From Gnetum montanum (taxonomy: Eukaryota; Streptophyta; Gnetopsida; Gnetales; Gnetaceae), in NCBI GenBank assembly GCA_015680685.1, contig MNCI01038110.1, positions 495,607 through 559,606 on the forward strand: a stretch of 64,000 nucleotides of DNA, read 5' to 3'. This document shows, in pieces, positions 1 to 11,222 of the stretch; the first letter of the stretch is position 1, and each line of letters begins with the position of its first letter. The position numbers were made by a program, and so were the translations under genes. The notes below the pieces were generated by a model. That model had not been told where the DNA came from. It searched no databases and saw only the letters and a program-made list of their open reading frames with translations.

Positions 1-2383
1 CGCACAGCTTCCATCCCAAGACTCTTCACTTAGGACAGGGATTTAGGAAACACTCGGGCCTAAACAGGGTATACAATTCATTAACTTCCACCACCTTTGA
101 CATCCCTTGCATAGGGAATCCGTTGGAGCCCTTGACAATGCCCAACCAATCTTCTAGCTCACGCACAACATGGAGCTCTTTCTGCACCCTATCCAAAACC
201 ACATTCATGCCATCTACTGGTACACTAAAGAGGTCTGAAAAGAACTCAGTTGCCTGATGGAAAACTATCTTGACACCCTTAATACGGGTGCTATAGTAGG
301 TGACGGAGTTGTCAAATGAATCAACAATTCCAATCATTTCAGCTATGGAGACATTAGGGCTCGGGGTTGTAAATAACTCCATGAGGCTGACATCATCCAA
401 AAACTGGACAATAGATGGTGGGGCACTAGTATGCAACCATCGCTGTGCCTTGCTGATCTCCCCAAACTTCATTGATAGGGTACTCTCAGTTCGCCCTGTC
501 GTAACAGGGTCTCCGCCGGGGGGGACATTAACTGTAAACACAATTTAAAACCATAACACTAGTATGACCACTGATAGCTGAACAAGCACACTAAGGCATC
601 TAGGAAATATCATACTTACCTTCTGTCATGGACTTCAAGGTGCTAGAACCCAAGTCAGCATCACGAGGGAAAATTGATCCATTATGTGACCAATCTCCTT
701 GCAGCCACCCAGGAGCCGTGCATTGTGCGAATGCCTTGGAAAACTATTTATTGAAATGAACAATGTCACCATTGGTCTGAGCTAATACAGCTCCACGGAG
801 GGTGGGACCCTCCATTAAGGTCTCTAAAGCGGTATGAGCCAGTGCAAGCCCGTCATTAATGCATATCCCATCTTTATCAACCTGGGGCCTGCAAAAGAAT
901 AGTTGTTAGAATAAGAGAAAACACTAAACGACAAAAATAGAAATGAAAAACTAAATGACCTTACCTCTCTACCCTGTACATCGTTCTTAGAGGGTTCTGA
1001 AATAATGTGTGCACATGCGCAACCAGAAACAAGGTGTTATTAAGATAGTGAGGCCCATGTGGTAATAAGTCCTACATGCATGATAATGGATGAGTAGATC
1101 TGGGCCCTCCAAAAGGACCTTCCTCAATCGCAAGAGGTCCCTCATCAATGTCCACCATGAAAACCATGACGCCATCCGAAGATCCTAGCAACATTGCTTC
1201 GAGCATGCTCTCCACCACTTGTTCACTTAGGTGTGACCATATCACTACCTCGAATCTGTATAGGATGAAAGCAAGGAATTCATAGGCCCCTTCCCTGAAC
1301 TGTACCCCATTGTTATCAATAGTCAGATCAGGGGTAGGTTCATTAGTATCAAGGGGCCCAAACCATGCCAGTACCCCAACTAGCTCAACCACCAGGAGGA
1401 AAGGCTCAGGATCCCTGTAAATAACCAGAATGCCATGATAAATTATCTATACACCTAAATGAAATAGAGAAAAAAAATTCCATGTTGAAGGCCAATACCT
1501 TGAAAAAATCAAAAAAACTATTTACACTTGGCATATACGCTATCAAAAAATTGTTTACACTCGGCATATACGCTATCAAAAAACTGTTTACACTCGGCGT
1601 ATACGCTATCAAAAAACTGTTTACACTCGGCATATAGGTTATCAAAAAACTATTTACACTCGGCATATACGCTATGAAAAAACTATTTACACTTAGTGTA
1701 CATGTTGCCAGAAAAATGATTTACGCTTAGCGTATAGATCCTGTACGCTATGAAAACTGTCTACGCTTAGCATGCAGACTTTGCACGCTGCCAAAACCAT
1801 TTACGCCCAATGTGCAGACCTTGTACGCTGTGAAGCTCGTTTACGCTCAGTATACAGATCCTGTATGCTGCAAAAACTGTTTACGCTTAGCGTGCAGACT
1901 CTGCACATTGCCAAAATCATTTACGCCCAGCATGCAGACCCTGTACGCTGCGAAGCCTATCTAAGCTCAATGTACAGATCCTGTACACTGTGAAAACTAT
2001 TTACGATCAGCGTACAGACTTTACATGCTGCCAAAATCATTTATGCCCAGCGTGCAGACCCTGTATGCTACGAAGCCTGTCTACGCTCAGCGTACAGATC
2101 CTATACGCTGTGAATCTACGCTCAGCGTACAGACCCTGTACGCTGCCAAAACTATCTACGCTCATCATACAGACCCTGTACGCTGCCAAAATTGTCTACA
2201 GCAGATAAGAAGTAAAAATAAAAATAATTAACTGAGGTAAGATTAGAGCCTACTTGTGTGCTGATCCAGCCATGATGGAATCCTAGGCCTAGGCAAAAAC
2301 TGCAGCATGGCCTCACTTTCCTCTACGAAATTCAAGTCGGGCCCCTTCCTCCCTTGGCCTTCTGCCTCCTTGCCCTTGCCCAT
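1..2383 (-). pseudogene. Antisense spliced gene, copy A (FCP1/NIF-like HAD domain protein), 3' part outside window
   Basis: Minus-strand gene read by splice sites. Exon 1 is 2383-2254 (start MGKGKEAEGQGRKG), exon 2 1414-965, exon 3 888-620, exon 4 531 to beyond base 1. Intron ends are GT-AG: donors GTAGGC, GTAAGG and GTAAGT; acceptors TTACAG, TTGCAG and TTTACAG. The joins exon 2/3 and 3/4 keep frame. Exon 1/2 is one base out of phase here, which suggests a small deletion near the exon 1 end. Exon 2 shows LLVVELVGVL, FREGAYEFLAF, VVIWSHLSE and NNTLF, QNPLRT, the spacing of an FCP1/NIF phosphatase, but the motif I aspartates are replaced (E, V) and DDSP is lost. Stops: TAG near 1070, where copy B has Trp, and TAG in exon 3. 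A frameshift lies near 45. Function unknown; probably a non-catalytic relative. Confidence 0.72.
1500..2230. repeat. Tandem arrays in intron 1 of antisense gene copy A
   Basis: Two adjoining arrays. About 1519-1690 repeats a 33-base unit containing CATATACGCTATC; about 1740-2200 repeats a roughly 40-base unit alternating ACGCTCAGCGTACAGACC and CTGTACGCTGCCAAAAC. Many units are inverted repeats; 2124-2144 has perfect 9-base arms around ACC. Open frames on the plus strand here are by-products of the repeat. Confidence 0.9.
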
Positions 2384-2640
2384 TCTAGCATCCTGTACGC
2401 TAATCACTCATGCTTACACTGGGGTTTGAGCCTCTACGCTCACGCTTACGCTGGGGTTTGAGCCTCTACACTCACACTGGGGTTTGGTGCTTTACGCTTA
2501 TGCTGTGACTTAGGTTTATGCTCATACTCCGATTCGATTCAGGTTCACGCTGCCTCTGATAACTGACAGCCTTATGCTATATATAGTGCCACATTGACCC
2601 CGTCGCTACCACCATTGCCTTGCATTTTTTTATTAATTTT
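2384..2640 (-). promoter_or_regulatory. Probable promoter region of antisense gene copy A
   Basis: Lies immediately upstream (minus sense) of the exon 1 ATG. Holds imperfect repeats of CTTACGCTGGGGTTTGAGC between about 2400 and 2500, related to the larger array at the same place in element B (37145-37500). Promoter role is inferred from position only. Confidence 0.4.
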
Positions 2641-2819
2641 AATAAAAATTATTCAAAGTAAAAAATGCAAAAAAATGCAAAACAAAATAACAAGATGACG
2701 AACGCTACCCCAAACCATATCCCCTGGCAAACCAATTTCAGTCACCCACACTGAACATTTTGGTGCAAACTCTTCAATACAACTCACGAACCAACTAGAA
2801 GACATCAACACAACATTTA

Positions 2820-2930
2820 ACCGGCCTAGTAAGGCCTTAAACTGTCACATACAGCCTGGTAAGGTATTAAACTGCCACATACAACCCAGTAAGGCCTTAA
2901 ACTGCCATGCGTCCCGGTACAATGATAAAC
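2820..2930 (+). repeat. Pre-RT module-boundary repeats, element A
   Basis: Three copies of CCxGTAAGGCCTTAAACTG separated by about 35-40 bases. The same motif precedes RT in element B (38030-38110), and related motifs follow protease and integrase in every element here. Confidence 0.75.
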
Positions 2931-2984
2931 CACCACTGTATATGTACACATGATTTACATTGCCAAGGAATGCGTAACACCTAC

Positions 2985-3014
2985 TAGCTCACTCTGCCCT
3001 TTCTTTATTAGCAG
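2985..3014 (+). promoter_or_regulatory. Splice-acceptor-like site before RT frame (element A)
   Basis: A pyrimidine-rich run (2990-3010, CTCTGCCCTTTCTTTATTAG) ends in CAG at 3012-3014, 11 bases before the pol ATG at 3026. Element B has the same arrangement at 38198-38199 and element F a CAG at 62495. Known Ogre elements remove an intron between protease and RT; this is the likely 3' end of such an intron. The donor was not identified. Confidence 0.55.
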
Positions 3015-3025
3015 GAGTAAGCCCG

Positions 3026-6000
3026 ATGGATCATCAACATTTATCCACACCATTGACCATCGATGGACCATACGAAAAAATCACAAGAGAAATCGACATA
3101 AATTCCATCAACTTAGGTCTATCAACGGATGACACAGTCATAGCCTCAACACAACAAATGCTAGATAGCTACAAAGGTATGACAAAATCCCTCGACATAG
3201 AAGCTGATAGCATCATTGAAGATTCATTGATTGAAACCCCCATCACTATGCTTGATGGTGAAATCAGGATATTAAAATTGAGTACACTATTGCAACCTCA
3301 ACTGGCCAAAGACATAGAAGATGTGCTTCGAGACAACATAAAAGCATTCACTTGGTCTTACACGGACATGCTCGGGTTAGATCCTCCAATTGTCCAGCAC
3401 AATATTATACTCGATCCAAAGTTAAGGCCAGTGAAACAAAAAGCACGAAAAGTTAAGCCTGAGGTAGCGTTAGCAGTTCGCAATGAGATCACCAAACTCT
3501 ATCAGGCAGGTTTCATTTGGGCTATTGATTATGCTGCTTGGGTATCCAACATGGTCATTGTCCCAAAGAAGAACGAAAGCATTTTCCTATGCATTGACTT
3601 TCGAGACCTCAACGTTGTGACTATAAAAGATGATTTCCTCCTACCCAGCATCGATCAACTTGTTGACTCAACCGCTGGGCACGCCTTGTTATCTTTTATG
3701 GATGGCTTCTTAGGATATAACAAGATATGCATTAACACAGAGCATTAGCTTTGGACTACCTTTATGACACCATGGGGCTCCTTTTGTTACACAATGATGC
3801 CATTCAGTCTCAAGAACGCTAGGGCCACATATCAAAGGGCAATGACATTCATTTTTAGCGACTATATGTTGCATTCGTTGATTATGTAGATGACATCGCA
3901 ATTAAATTGAAAACACCAGAGCGACACATCCAAGATTTAGATTTGATCCTAAAACGTTGCTTAAAATATGAACTTAGGCTCAATCCAAAGAAATGTGTTT
4001 TTGAAGTAAAAATGGGCAAGATGCTTGGCTTCGTAGTGTCAGAAATAGGAATATGACTGGACCGAGATAAAGTTAAAGCTGTTATTAATTTAAAGCTACC
4101 AAGCAATATTACCAAACTTCGGGGTCTATAAGGTAGATTACAGTTCATTAGGCACTTCATAGAAAAATTGACAAACAAGTTGAAGCCCATGAATCATTTA
4201 CTACGAAAGAATGCCCATTTTGAATGGACTCCACAATGCCAAGAAGCTTTTGACCACATTAAGACAGCACTAGCTCAGTTACCAATAGTGTACCCTCCAC
4301 AAAACAATAAACCTTTCTACATCTATCTTGCCACGTCGGATTCGTTCATCGCTTCCATGCTCTACCAGAAATGAGACGATGGGACCGAAGTCCCTGTTTA
4401 TTATTTGAGCCATGCATTAGTGGCCCACAAAAGGAAGTACAACGAGGTGGAGAGGTCATGTTTAGCCCTTGTCTTTTCCCTAAAGAAATGGCAACATTAC
4501 CTCTTCCATAACGAAGCCAACATAATCTGCAAAGATAATGTTCTCAGGGCCATCACTGGTAACATTTACGAGTCAAGCAGAATAGCACGTTGGAAAGCCA
4601 TAATAGCCGAATTCGACCTACATTATATAGTGTAGTTGTTAGTCAAGGGTCAAGCCATAGTGAATCAACTAACTACATCACCAACACACGATCAAGCAAT
4701 AGTAGAGCCAGAGTTTCCAGACGAAAATGTGAGCATGATAAACATAGTTCCTAAGGAGTATGAAGCTATTTTGAACTTTGATGGAGCCTTCAGCTCTCGA
4801 GGGGGGAGTGCTGCTACCATCATCACCTATCCCTCTAGGGAGATTCGATCCTTTGCTTACCGCTTTCACTTTCATTGTACCAACAACATAGCAGAATATG
4901 AAGGTCTCCTTAGGGGCCTTGAGGCAGCATTAGCTTCCAACATCACATGACTTGTAGTCAGGGGGGACTCACAACTAGTTTTAAACCAAGTCACAGACAT
5001 TTATACATGTAAAGTGCAACATTTACAACCGTACTGTGACTTAGCTAAACACTTGCTAAAGCAATTCAAAAACATGGATGTACAACATGTCTCCAAAAAT
5101 GATAACACCATTGCAGACACACTTGTCACGCTAGCTCTAAACATATCACCTGACATGTTCCATATGTTTCCAAGCTCTATGATCAGTTGTGCTAAACCCA
5201 TAATTGATACTCTCGATGGATTACCAATTGCATTTTTTAGTACAAAACACGCGATAGAATGGTATGATGACATAAAAGAGTACCTTCTACGTGGTGAAAC
5301 ACCACAACATTTAACGAATGTACAAAAGGATGTGATACGAAAACGTTCTTGACAATATGCATTGGTAGGGGACACATTGTGTCATCGATCCTATGAAGGC
5401 ATATTGCTAACGTGCGTTAGTAGCGCTGATGCCCAAAACATCATCGAGCAAGTACATGATGGACTATGCAGAGGACACATAGCACCTAAAGCAATGGCAA
5501 TGAAAATAAGACGTTTAGGCTATTATTGGCCACACATGGAGTATGATTGTCTCTCCAAGGCTAAAATGTGCAGTGTCTATCAAAAACATAGTAATTTGAT
5601 ACATGTTCCACCAAATGAGTTACATACAGCGTAAATCACCTAGTCCTTTCAAAAGTGGGGGTTGGACCTTATCGGACCAATAACACCCTCATCTTCCGCA
5701 AGGCATAGCTTCATCATAACCGCTACAGAGTATTTCATGAAGTGGGTAGAAGTTGTTCCCCTTAGAAAAACCACATCCAAAAACATATGCAACTTCATCC
5801 TTGAAAACATTGTGACCCGTTTTGGCATCTCCATGACCATCATCATTGATAATGGGCCATAATTTAGCAGTGCCGAAACCAGAAATTTCTGTGAAAGCCT
5901 AGGGATCAAACACTCATTTTCATCCCCTTATTACACTTAGAGTAATGGGCAAGTTGAAGCCACAAATAAAACCATCATTACAGTACTTAAAAAGATGCTT

Positions 6001-6498
6001 ACCCAAAGCAAGAAAAGATGGCATGAACAGTTAGTATACGCGCTGTGGGCTTATCATACTATGTATCGGACTTTCATAGGTAAAATGCCATATAGTCTTG
6101 TTTATGGTTCAGAAGCTATTTTACCCTTGGAATTATAGGTACCATCCTTAAGGATCACACTTTTCGGACTCCTCGACGAAGAGCAAAACAATGACCTACA
6201 CATTATTGACTTGGACTCAATGGAGGAGGAACGTATACCTGCACTCGATCAGATTGAATGGTATCAAAAATGACAACGACAATGCCATCAGTATGATGTT
6301 CATAAGTGCCCTATCAAGGAAGGTGACCTTGTGCTCAAAGCAATTCAGGAACACCCGGAAAAATTCTCAGCCAACTGGGAAGGGCCCTACTTGGTCACCA
6401 AAGCGTATGATAACGAAGCATTCAAATTAGCTGACATGGAAGGAAATGACCTTGCAAATCCGACCAATCACTTGTTCTTGAAGCCATTCCACATTTGA
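3026..6498 (+). pseudogene. pol: Element A pol: RT, RNase H, archaeal-type RNase H, integrase (broken)
   Basis: Replication and integration enzymes of a Ty3/gypsy element. Order: N-terminal extension to about 3360; RT from about 3420, with IDFRDLN, LLSFMDG and FMTPWG; the YVDD box near 3884-3898, after a frameshift at about 3870; connection; first RNase H (about 4300-4640), in which FYIYLATSD replaces the usual acidic start; second, archaeal-type RNase H (4760-5150) with NFDGA, NNIAEYEGL and GDSQLV; integrase zinc region (5440-5600) and core with DNGP (about 5850) and NGQVEA. Ends KPFHI-stop at 6498. In-frame stops include 3748, 4372, 4633, 4948, 5350 and 5632. The start is the ATG just after the acceptor-like CAG. 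Not functional as read. Confidence 0.9.
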
Positions 6499-6504
6499 GC
6501 ATGG

Positions 6505-6935
6505 TATTAGGTACGAGCTTTTCTTGGCATCATGATAGTAAACTGATACCACAGCTCGTCCTGGCATCATGACGGTAAACTGATACCACAGCTCGTCCTG
6601 GCATCATGATGGTAAACTGATACCACAGCTCGTCCTAGCATCATGACTGTAAACTGATACCATAGCTCATCCTAGCATTATTATGGTAAACTGATATCAT
6701 AGAATGTCTGTAATGACAATAAAATAGCACCCATCTGGTATGACAATAAACTACCACAGTCACATTCACCAGAGTCCGCTAAGACTATAAACTGGTTTGC
6801 CTCTTCACGGTCTGCCAAGACTAGAAACTGGCAATGTACCATCCGCCATGATGCTAAACGAAAATGTCCAACGGGTCATGACATAAAACTAACCCATGAT
6901 AGTCAACTGCAACTATAAAATGGCAATTTTATCTT
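6505..6935 (+). repeat. Post-integrase tandem repeats, element A
   Basis: 37-base units (GTAAACTGATACCACAGCTC plus GTCCTGGCATCATGACG) at 6540-6720, degrading to 'TCCGCTAAGACTATAAACTG' units to 6935. Counterparts occur at 14700-15090, 41690-42085, 47650-47945 (minus) and 59020-59245. Confidence 0.9.
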
Positions 6936-7809
6936 TAGTTCCTTGATCTGTGGTTGCATTTAAACTTCATTAGAGCCGCTGCATCGCTCACAATCAGCCG
7001 ATCCTAACAATATTGCTACTATTCATATACAGTGTTTGAAATCTCATCCGGTGCCTTTGTTTCATCAGTAATTGTTTAAGTCTAAGCTTTCTTACTCACT
7101 CATGGTTCTCTTGTCTTCTTGGAGTTGTGTTTGCAGGATGACACTCAAAGGTGTTCATACAAGAATGCACTTCGTCACAAGCAGCAAGGTGAGACGTTGT
7201 TCACAACACACGTGACAGGACTAATCAAGCCATTCACTAGTACATCTCCCATTACATATCCCACCTATCCCTCAACATCTTCTACTTGGTTATATCCCGG
7301 ACACACCCAGTATAGCCTGAACCATCAGACATACTATTGCATACTGCGTCTCTTAAGCGGTTGCAACCCACAACATGGCATTTGAGCATGTCCATAGTAT
7401 AAAAAAAATGCTCATGTCTAAAAAAATCAAGTAACATCCCATTGCATGGCTTTGGCTCTCTGCCAATAGGTTTTCCCTAAATATTAACCGAGGGCCCTGT
7501 TCCTCCAAAGAATGCAACACATCATCATGTGGCTTTGGTTATGCCAAAAAGCTCTCTTAAACACCAAGCAAGAATCTTGTATCGCCAAAGGACATACATA
7601 TCATATTTTGATCCCAAGAAGATAACCATGACCTGCACACATACTCGGACATCCTCTTCACCATTCATAAGCCCTTGATTGGTTACCAACCCCTACAGTT
7701 CCCATTCCCCTATCAAATACAAATTTCATTTCCTCAATCCTATGTACTACTGAACATGGTACAATGACATCTATCCAGGTGGCAAGGGACAATGTCTCTA
7801 TCAAGTTGC
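6936..7809 (+). other. 3' untranslated region of element A
   Basis: No coding capacity is supported. It contains a conserved acceptor-like sequence ending TTGTGTTTGCAG at 7136, followed by GATGACACTCA, found again at 42252, 47446 (minus) and, diverged, near 59503. Confidence 0.6.
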
Positions 7810-7892
7810 TTGTGGTGTTTTTCACTTCTTTGTCAATGCTTCTCGGGTCAATTCCTCCAAGTGTCAACAAAGAGGGGTCAATAAAACACCAT
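7810..7892 (+). other. Polypurine tract inside long inverted repeat (element A)
   Basis: Left arm 7810-7840 (TTGTGGTGTTT...CTTTGTCAATGCTT) pairs imperfectly with right arm 7858-7892, which contains AACAAAGAGGGGTCAA and the first bases of the LTR. The purine run AAAGAGGGG (7869-7877) is the polypurine tract. Confidence 0.7.
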
Positions 7893-9541
7893 AAAATTCT
7901 GAGCTTAGTACTTCTCCAATAAGAATCCAGTTAACTCATGACACTCCCCAACATGACTAAAACTTGAGGGCCCCACAGACAGCTTCAAGCAGAGTCGAAC
8001 TCAATAAGAAGCAGTTCCTTGGGACCTACAGATGACGACGGCAACATCTGGTATCAAACATGGAAACTTCGGAGCTCAAGATACTTAGTCCTCACTGAGT
8101 ATGCATTCTCAGCATATACACCCCGCGTATATGCCCAAGTATGCATTCTCAGCGTATATGCCCAACATATACGCCCAACATACATTCACAGCATACACGC
8201 CCAGTGTATATGCCCAGCATACATTCACAGCGTATACACCCAACGCACATGCCCAGCGTACATGACCTCACATGTACGCTCAGCATGTATGACTGATGTA
8301 TACACCCAGCATGCAATCCCCGAAGACGGCATGGAAACAACACTTTAGAGCAAGCATCAACAAAGGTGAACAGAGCAATCATTAGGTGTTGACATCATGC
8401 ATTCTAGAGTTCATACGCTGAGCATGTACATCCTACATGCCCAGCGTATATTCCCAGCAGATACAATGTGTACGGCCGACGTATACGCCCAGCATGTACA
8501 AAGTGTACGACCAGTGTGTAGCACAACGTATACCAATCAAAGCTCTCTAGCACCATGTTAGATCAAGGTCAACCAAGCTGAACATCTACAGGCAGCATCC
8601 TCATGGCATTTGAATTCAAATCTGAAGGTCGAACAACTTCTTTTGTTTTGATCAAGTCTGTACGCCAAGGTCATACGTCCAGCATGTATATGTTGGCGTA
8701 CAGCAATATACGCTGGCGTGGGGCAGTATACGCTGGCGTATAGTAGTATACGCTGGCGTATAGCAGTATACGCTGGTGTGCAGCAGTATACGCTGGTGTG
8801 CAGCAGTATACGCTGGTGTGCAGCATGCTGTACACTTGTAAAATTTCATTTTTTCACACTCAATCAATGTGCCACATGTCACTCGACCTGAGAGTCCAGC
8901 ACTCCATAGTGAATCATCCCCTCTCAAAACCCGAGTCTCATGTCTAAACTTGTATAAAAATCCCAATTTTTCACTAGATCAGGGTTGGCAATTTTTGAGC
9001 AAATCAGAGACAAAAAAAAGAACCAGAGACGTTGAGAAACTTGAGATCAAAGCAAAAAACCCTGTACGCTGGACCTCAACCCTGCACGCTGAGCATACAG
9101 CCTTCACGTTGTGCCTGCGGTTTAAACCAGCATACAATCATCCTTGCGCATCCACTGGGGCTGTTCGTCCGCCTTGTGTCAAATCCACAACTACGTTAGA
9201 CCAGTGCATTGTAACTTTTAGTTTCATAATAATATTATTACATCTGTTTTGCTAAGATTTGTTACAGTTTTTTTTTCATTATTGCATGATTATTGTTTAC
9301 GTTCCTATATGTTTACGCTCTGCTTTACATTAGTTACACCGTTTACGTATAACCCGACGTACAGTATATTGGCGTACATTCGAGAAAATCCTTGCCTGAT
9401 CCACGTGCAGACCACTCAAGGTACTCTGCCTTCATTAATTCTAGCTTGCCCTCAAGTGAAGGTAGGGTCTTTTGTGTGTGTCCAGGGAACTCCAGGTTTC
9501 TATTTCATTCCAGCAAGAAATCAACGATTTCGAATAGTACA
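7882..9541 (+). repeat. 3' LTR of element A
   Basis: Starts TAAAACACC (the TG is mutated to TA; element B has TGAAACACC) and ends GTACA. Similar in order and length to the B LTRs. U3 holds palindromic GTATACGCCCAGC units (8100-8530) and a 20-base array of TACGCTGGCGTATAGCAGTA at about 8690-8830. A TATA box TATAAAA is at 8953-8959. U5 carries the AGGTACTCTGCCTTCATT block seen in all members of this subfamily. Confidence 0.88.
8690..8830. repeat. 20-base tandem array in U3 of element A LTR
   Basis: About seven units of TACGCTGGCGTATAGCAGTA with drift to GGTGTGCAGCAG. Sits about 120-260 bases upstream of the TATA box, where U3 enhancers usually lie. Confidence 0.85.
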
Positions 9542-10620
9542 CCACCTGCATAATACATGATGTCAAGTGGATTCTGGAAGTAGGTTGTGAGATGACGGGC
9601 CACAAACAGAGTGTTGTAGGAATGATAACAGTTAAACCTAGGCATCTCCCAGATCCAGCTCAAACACCTCAAACCTTTAATGCTCTATTCATGGTCTTGC
9701 ACTCACACAGTTTCAACCGCGTCGTCTGTCAAGAAAGTCAAGACGCTCTACGTCGACCCAACCAGTAGCGTCTCTAGAATAGAAGTAGCTACATCACCTG
9801 GTAGATGCGACCAGATGATTATACTAAAATTACAAAGCAAAAACTACAAGAACTCCTATGCATCCCTTCAGAACGATACCGCTTCCTCCTTTATATGAGC
9901 ATGAGGAGGAGGAACATGGGCCATGGGACTATGTAAGCAGCATAGAATGCCCATAATGTCCAAAACAATTAGGACTAGCTTTAGCATAATACTGTATAAT
10001 AAAAAATGCATTACTATTAGACAAACCATTTAGACATAAAGGTTCATCACACGACATTAGGGTTCTCTTGATTCCTAGAAAATTACAAATTATATTGGAG
10101 ATGCATGGCAAAAATCGCCCAAACCCTTGCAATAGCTCAAGGTCTGTCCCTGACAATGGCAATAAAATCAACACTACGTATTACTCCAACGTAACATGCA
10201 ACTATTATGGGCAAGAAAAGAAGAAAAAATAGAACCCTGATTATGCTACGCATAGGTACAATACCTAGAATTTTTTTATTATACATTACATTTGCATAGT
10301 ATTACTCAACGTTATCCAAACCCTCGTGACAACACAAAGTCCGTCTCCAACAGTGAGGACAAGGGTAATATAACAAACTGCAATAGCTTTGTCTACGTAA
10401 ATAGATATTAACACCCAACGCAACATACACATTCAAAATAGATATGACTATGATGCTGCAACAAAGATAACAATTGTTCAAGAGGATGAAAGGAAACTTA
10501 CCGGTTAAGTGGAGTAACCTCCCGAGTCTCAACTCTAGCCTGCGAAGCCCACTGCAAACTCACCTACACTTCATCAGTATTCTCCAATTTGGCATTCCTT
10601 CCTCTGATCTTTGGTGCCAT
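9542..10620 (-). pseudogene. Antisense spliced gene, copy C (exons 1-2), cut by element A
   Basis: Exon 1 is 10620-10502 (119 bases, start MAPKIRGRNAKLENTDEV, one in-frame TAG), with donor GTAAGT. Exon 2 starts at 9991 after the acceptor TTATTATACAG and runs 450 bases to the element A LTR. The join is in phase (CG|T). Exon 2 reads LVLIVLDIMGIL, then IIIWSHL, LETLLVGS and NTLF, FQNPLDIMYY, matching copies A and B. VLDIMGIL resembles the HAD motif I of NIF-like phosphatases, and its aspartate is kept here but not in copies A or B. Several stops, mostly where other copies have Tyr, Trp or Gln. Later exons lie beyond element A, outside the window. This copy ties the gene to element C, whose pol begins 603 bases downstream. 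Confidence 0.65.
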
Positions 10621-11222
10621 AGTTGCAATTGAACAAATCTTTGCAAAATCATCTGTTTACACCTCGCTTCCGCTCCCTTTCCATTGTAGCTAGATTCAAA
10701 TTCAAGATATCTATGGCCTATTTTTAGCATGAACCATTGGTTTATAAATGAAATGTTTGAAACTAACTCATTTTATGCTCGATCGATGTGGAAATTTCTC
10801 GAAACACTAGTGTCAACATGACATGAAATGCGAAGATTGGAGCATTAATTTTGTAGATATCGTATGAATTGCGGTCCGAAATGACCCTAAACTGATGCAT
10901 TAGCTTATCACCCCATAATCTGGTTGCATTAACAATGGTCTATACAAAAATTTAAATTCATTATTCCGGCACTCTAGACACGCCATGTTACATCTTTCAT
11001 GTTACTTTACAGAAGTCACACGCTAGCATCTAGGAAGCCTGGCTTGCTATTTTCTCACAAACTTTGCATATTTGTAATGGTCCACTAAGACCTTAAACTT
11101 GAAGCTTCTCTAATATGAAACTCTAATGCAAATAAAAATAAACTCTTATCATTTCAACAGATCGATAGAAAAAAACAATGTAACAACTTCCATTTTTGAC
11201 GATTTTGTAGGGCAATTCGCAA
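10621..11222 (+). other. Spacer between antisense gene and pol of element C
   Basis: No gene seen. One diverged boundary motif (TCCACTAAGACCTTAAACTTG, near 11082) and a possible acceptor TTTTGTAG just before the pol start. Confidence 0.5.

Larger units (their letters stand above)
1..9541 (+). mobile_element. Element A: Ty3/gypsy Tat-like LTR retrotransposon, 5' part outside window
   Basis: Order on the plus strand: antisense spliced gene (1-2383, minus), spacer with splice-acceptor-like site, pol (3026-6498), post-integrase repeats, 3' UTR, inverted repeat with polypurine tract, 3' LTR (7882-9541). The 5' LTR, gag and protease must lie left of the window. The LTR ends in CA exactly where homology to the antisense gene of element C resumes at 9542, so A is inserted into C. 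The predicted target duplication is CCACC (9542-9546); its partner is outside the window. Lineage assignment comes from the dual RNase H and the close likeness to element B. Confidence 0.85.

Noticed and set aside
1772-2231. Plus-strand frames with repeated YAQ-x-DPVRCE
   Set aside because: They follow the period of the intron 1 array; the supported gene is on the other strand.
8149-8382. Cys/Gly-rich minus frame within the LTR
   Set aside because: Comes from U3 palindromic repeats.
9249-9560. 103-residue frame at the end of the element A LTR
   Set aside because: Falls in R/U5; the same region in the B LTRs is broken by stops.
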